A stretch of DNA of 6,878 bases, taken from assembly GCA_018067325.1 (NCBI GenBank), contig JAGPUU010000314.1, forward strand, positions 1 through 6,878. Direction: 5' to 3'. The notes below the pieces were generated by a model, which was not told the origin of the DNA, searched no databases, and saw nothing but the letters and a program-made list of their open reading frames with translations. The translations under genes and the position numbers were made by a program. This stretch comes from Amphritea sp. GTDB taxonomy: Bacteria; Pseudomonadota; Gammaproteobacteria; Pseudomonadales; Balneatricaceae. Shown one piece after another: positions 5,154-6,878 of the stretch (positions within the stretch are counted from its first letter, which is position 1; the number at the start of each line of letters is the position of its first letter).

Positions 5154-6329
5154 ATGAGCAATAAACGTCGTTCGGTAGTCAGGCGAAGCAACGAACCTGA
5201 AAATATTGGTAGTCCACTCACCACACCACTGTATTCATCAGTGGTTTATCACTATTCAGATGTCGATCAATTAAAAGCTGTGTATGAGAAAAAGGCTAAA
5301 GGGTTTACTTATGCCCGCTATGGTAACCCCAACTCTGCGGTGATGGCTGACAAAATATCATGGATGGAAAATGCTCAAGGAGGGGTGATGACCGCTTCCG
5401 GTATGTCAGCAATTTCGGCTGTTTTTCTGGGTTTATTAGAGGCGGGCGACAGCATCGCGGCTGCAACGCAGTTGTATGGTCAATCTTTGAAAATGACATC
5501 TCAGGTACTGCCGCGTCTGGGGTTCGAAACTACCTTCTTCGATGCTTCAGATCCAAGTACTTTTGCAGATGCGATACACCCCAGTACCAAAATTATTTTA
5601 GCTGAAATTGTATCAAACCCTATGTTAAGGGTGACTGATTTCCCGGCGTTGACGAAGGCCGCCAAGGATGTCGGTGCATTGCTGGTGATTGATAATACAT
5701 TTACGACGCCCACCGGATTTAACCCACTTGATCATGGCGCAGACATGGTCATACATTCGGTTACTAAAATGCTCTCGGGACATAGTGACCTGAATCTTGG
5801 GTATATCGGTGCAAATGACCCAGAGCTCTTAAACAAGCTAGATGAAACGGTTTCAACATTGGGTTTAAACGCTAGCCCACACAACTGTTGGCTGGCAGAA
5901 AAGGGGTTGCACACCTTTGATTTACGCCTGAAACAAGCACAAGAGAATGCTAGCAAACTGTCACGTCTTCTATCCGAACACCCAAAGGTGTCTAGAGTTC
6001 ACTATCCTGGTCTTTCAACACACCCTGATCATGCGATAGCAAAAGAGTTGCTCAATGGTGGCTTTGGAACAATGGTGAGTTTTGTGCTGAAGGGAGGGTA
6101 TGAAAACTTAAACACTTTCTTAAGAGCCGCTGAAAATATTCCTTATGGGCCATCGCTTGGCGATGTCGCAACAATGTTGATCGTACCCGCAGTCTCTTCC
6201 CATCGTGAATTAGATAGCAGCGAACGTTTGAAATTGGGCATAGAAGACAACTTGATCAGAGTCTCTGTTGGGATAGAGTCTTTTGATATTATTCGGGATG
6301 ATTTCTTGGAAGCTTTAGAGGTTGCATGA
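5154..6329 (+). CDS. Cys/Met metabolism PLP-dependent enzyme (trans-sulfuration family)
   Basis: This 391-residue fold-type I PLP enzyme belongs to the group containing cystathionine gamma-synthase, cystathionine beta/gamma-lyases, O-acylhomoserine sulfhydrylases and methionine gamma-lyase. Visible marks are YARYGNP (53-59, phosphate-binding Tyr and Arg), SGMSAI (82-87) over the cofactor ring, Y108 in QLYGQS, D180 in VIDNTF, and the Schiff-base lysine K205 in HSVTKMLSGHSD. GLHTFDLR (251-258), YPGL (284-287), SLG (334-336) and the substrate carboxylate Arg R369 in RVSVGIE follow. Length is normal. The cysteine typical of methionine gamma-lyase after LYG is Gln110, and the usual SLGG.E(S/T)L is SLGDVATML, so exact activity cannot be assigned. 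The start is ATG 5154 with GGTGAG (5137-5142) 11 bases upstream, rather distant. Two inverted repeats in the leader suggest local regulation. Confidence 0.9.
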   Translation: MSNKRRSVVRRSNEPENIGSPLTTPLYSSVVYHYSDVDQLKAVYEKKAKGFTYARYGNPNSAVMADKISWMENAQGGVMTASGMSAISAVFLGLLEAGDSIAAATQLYGQSLKMTSQVLPRLGFETTFFDASDPSTFADAIHPSTKIILAEIVSNPMLRVTDFPALTKAAKDVGALLVIDNTFTTPTGFNPLDHGADMVIHSVTKMLSGHSDLNLGYIGANDPELLNKLDETVSTLGLNASPHNCWLAEKGLHTFDLRLKQAQENASKLSRLLSEHPKVSRVHYPGLSTHPDHAIAKELLNGGFGTMVSFVLKGGYENLNTFLRAAENIPYGPSLGDVATMLIVPAVSSHRELDSSERLKLGIEDNLIRVSVGIESFDIIRDDFLEALEVA

Positions 6330-6457
6330 GTCGCTTAATAAATTCTTGTAACTGAGCCTGCTAAAGCTGAGGTGATGAAGACAGGTTTCCCTTAGCGTCA
6401 TTCTACTCTGCCCCCGTTATGTGACCCTTTACATGTACTAGGTTCTGGTACTCTCTA

Positions 6458-6473
6458 TGGCATGTATATTGCT
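6458..6473 (+). promoter_or_regulatory. sigma-54 (RpoN) promoter
   Basis: TGGCATG-TATA-TTGCT matches the sigma-54 consensus TGGCACG-N4-TTGC(A/T) except for one C-to-T change. The invariant GG (6459-6460) and GC (6471-6472) are separated by exactly ten bases. Transcription would start near 6484, seven bases before a strong ribosome binding site and 20 bases before the next start codon. Such promoters require an ATP-dependent enhancer-binding activator; no enhancer site could be identified upstream. Confidence 0.72.
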
Positions 6474-6503
6474 GACCTTAGATGAGCATAGGGGGGAGTG
6501 TAT

Positions 6504-6878
6504 ATGATGGTACATAGTTACGGGCAATCGTTCGCAATAAGCCAGAGCCAGCCGGGTGATACTGATACAAGTATTGCCGTCGCAGGCGGCAATAATTTAC
6601 CGGTTAAGAAGGATAACGCAGACAGCGTACAGATCAGTGAGGCCGCAAAATCAAAAATGTTGGCAGAGTTAAAGAGTGGTGAGTTTGTCGACTTCACGGG
6701 TGAAAACGGTATGTACAAGCTCGGTTTAATGGCACTGGGTAACAACGCCGTCCAGGCTTGGTCGACTAAAGGGCTTGATGTTTCTGATGAGGCTATAATC
6801 GCTGCGGGTAAAGCTTTCCAAGATGGTTTGAAGCAAAAAATTGAAGATAGTGGTGCTTCGTTGGCCGGAAGTGGTGGT
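6504..6878 (+). CDS. hypothetical protein, 3' end beyond the window
   Basis: An open frame begins at ATG 6504 and stays open for 125 codons to the window edge, so the gene is partial. A strong ribosome binding site (GGGGGGAG, 6491-6498) lies five bases before it; the adjacent ATG 6507 would be equally well placed at eight bases. I do not recognise the protein. The first 40 residues are polar and low in structure, without a signal peptide. A block DSVQISEAAKSKMLAEL (40-56) resembles short linear segments I associate, only loosely, with flagellum-related hypothetical proteins. GENGMYKLGLMALG (67-80) and a helix rich in Ala, Lys and Glu (95-114) follow, then a Gly/Ser-rich stretch where the window ends. 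A sigma-54 promoter sits just upstream, so it is probably expressed under an enhancer-dependent programme such as motility or nitrogen control. Confidence 0.75.
   Translation, partial: MMVHSYGQSFAISQSQPGDTDTSIAVAGGNNLPVKKDNADSVQISEAAKSKMLAELKSGEFVDFTGENGMYKLGLMALGNNAVQAWSTKGLDVSDEAIIAAGKAFQDGLKQKIEDSGASLAGSGG

Overview
The window is a stretch of bacterial chromosome of moderate GC content, most likely from a gammaproteobacterium and plausibly a marine one. The clues are an RhlE-type DEAD-box helicase, an integron-type attC site of the kind common in marine gammaproteobacterial cassette arrays, and a well-formed sigma-54 promoter. The species cannot be named from the sequence. There is no rRNA, tRNA, CRISPR array or transposase, and no integron integrase in view.

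Layout. Positions 1-723 look like accessory DNA. An attC-like recombination site (116-214) sits just before a VOC/glyoxalase-fold gene (237-641), and a much weaker attC-like or terminator-like structure follows it. Next on the plus strand come a GFA/CENP-V zinc protein (751-1140), an unrecognised 122-residue protein (1235-1603), a flavin reductase-like protein (1718-2320) and a class IV PLP aminotransferase (2354-3238) that strongly resembles (R)-selective amine transaminases. A 49-codon open frame (1579-1728) lies between two of these genes and reads like a gene remnant. The aminotransferase converges on a minus-strand rhlE helicase gene (3354-4676), with two hairpins between them.

The 477-base gap 4677-5153 holds the rhlE promoter (extended -10), a remnant of a TetR-type regulator N-terminus (about 4974-5063), and two abutting inverted repeats (5071-5106). 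It leads into a Cys/Met-metabolism PLP enzyme (5154-6329). The last gene (from 6504) is cut by the window edge. It has no recognised family, but a near-consensus sigma-54 promoter lies just upstream.

How the genes relate. VOC, GFA, flavin reductase, class IV aminotransferase and gamma-family PLP enzyme genes are small-molecule or detoxification functions typical of accessory regions. Only the flavin reductase and aminotransferase genes are spaced closely enough (33 bases) to suggest cotranscription. No single pathway joins the window. The strongest leads are the sigma-54-driven unknown gene, the attC site and its cassette, and the amine-transaminase-like enzyme. Nothing here amounts to a clear new multi-gene system.
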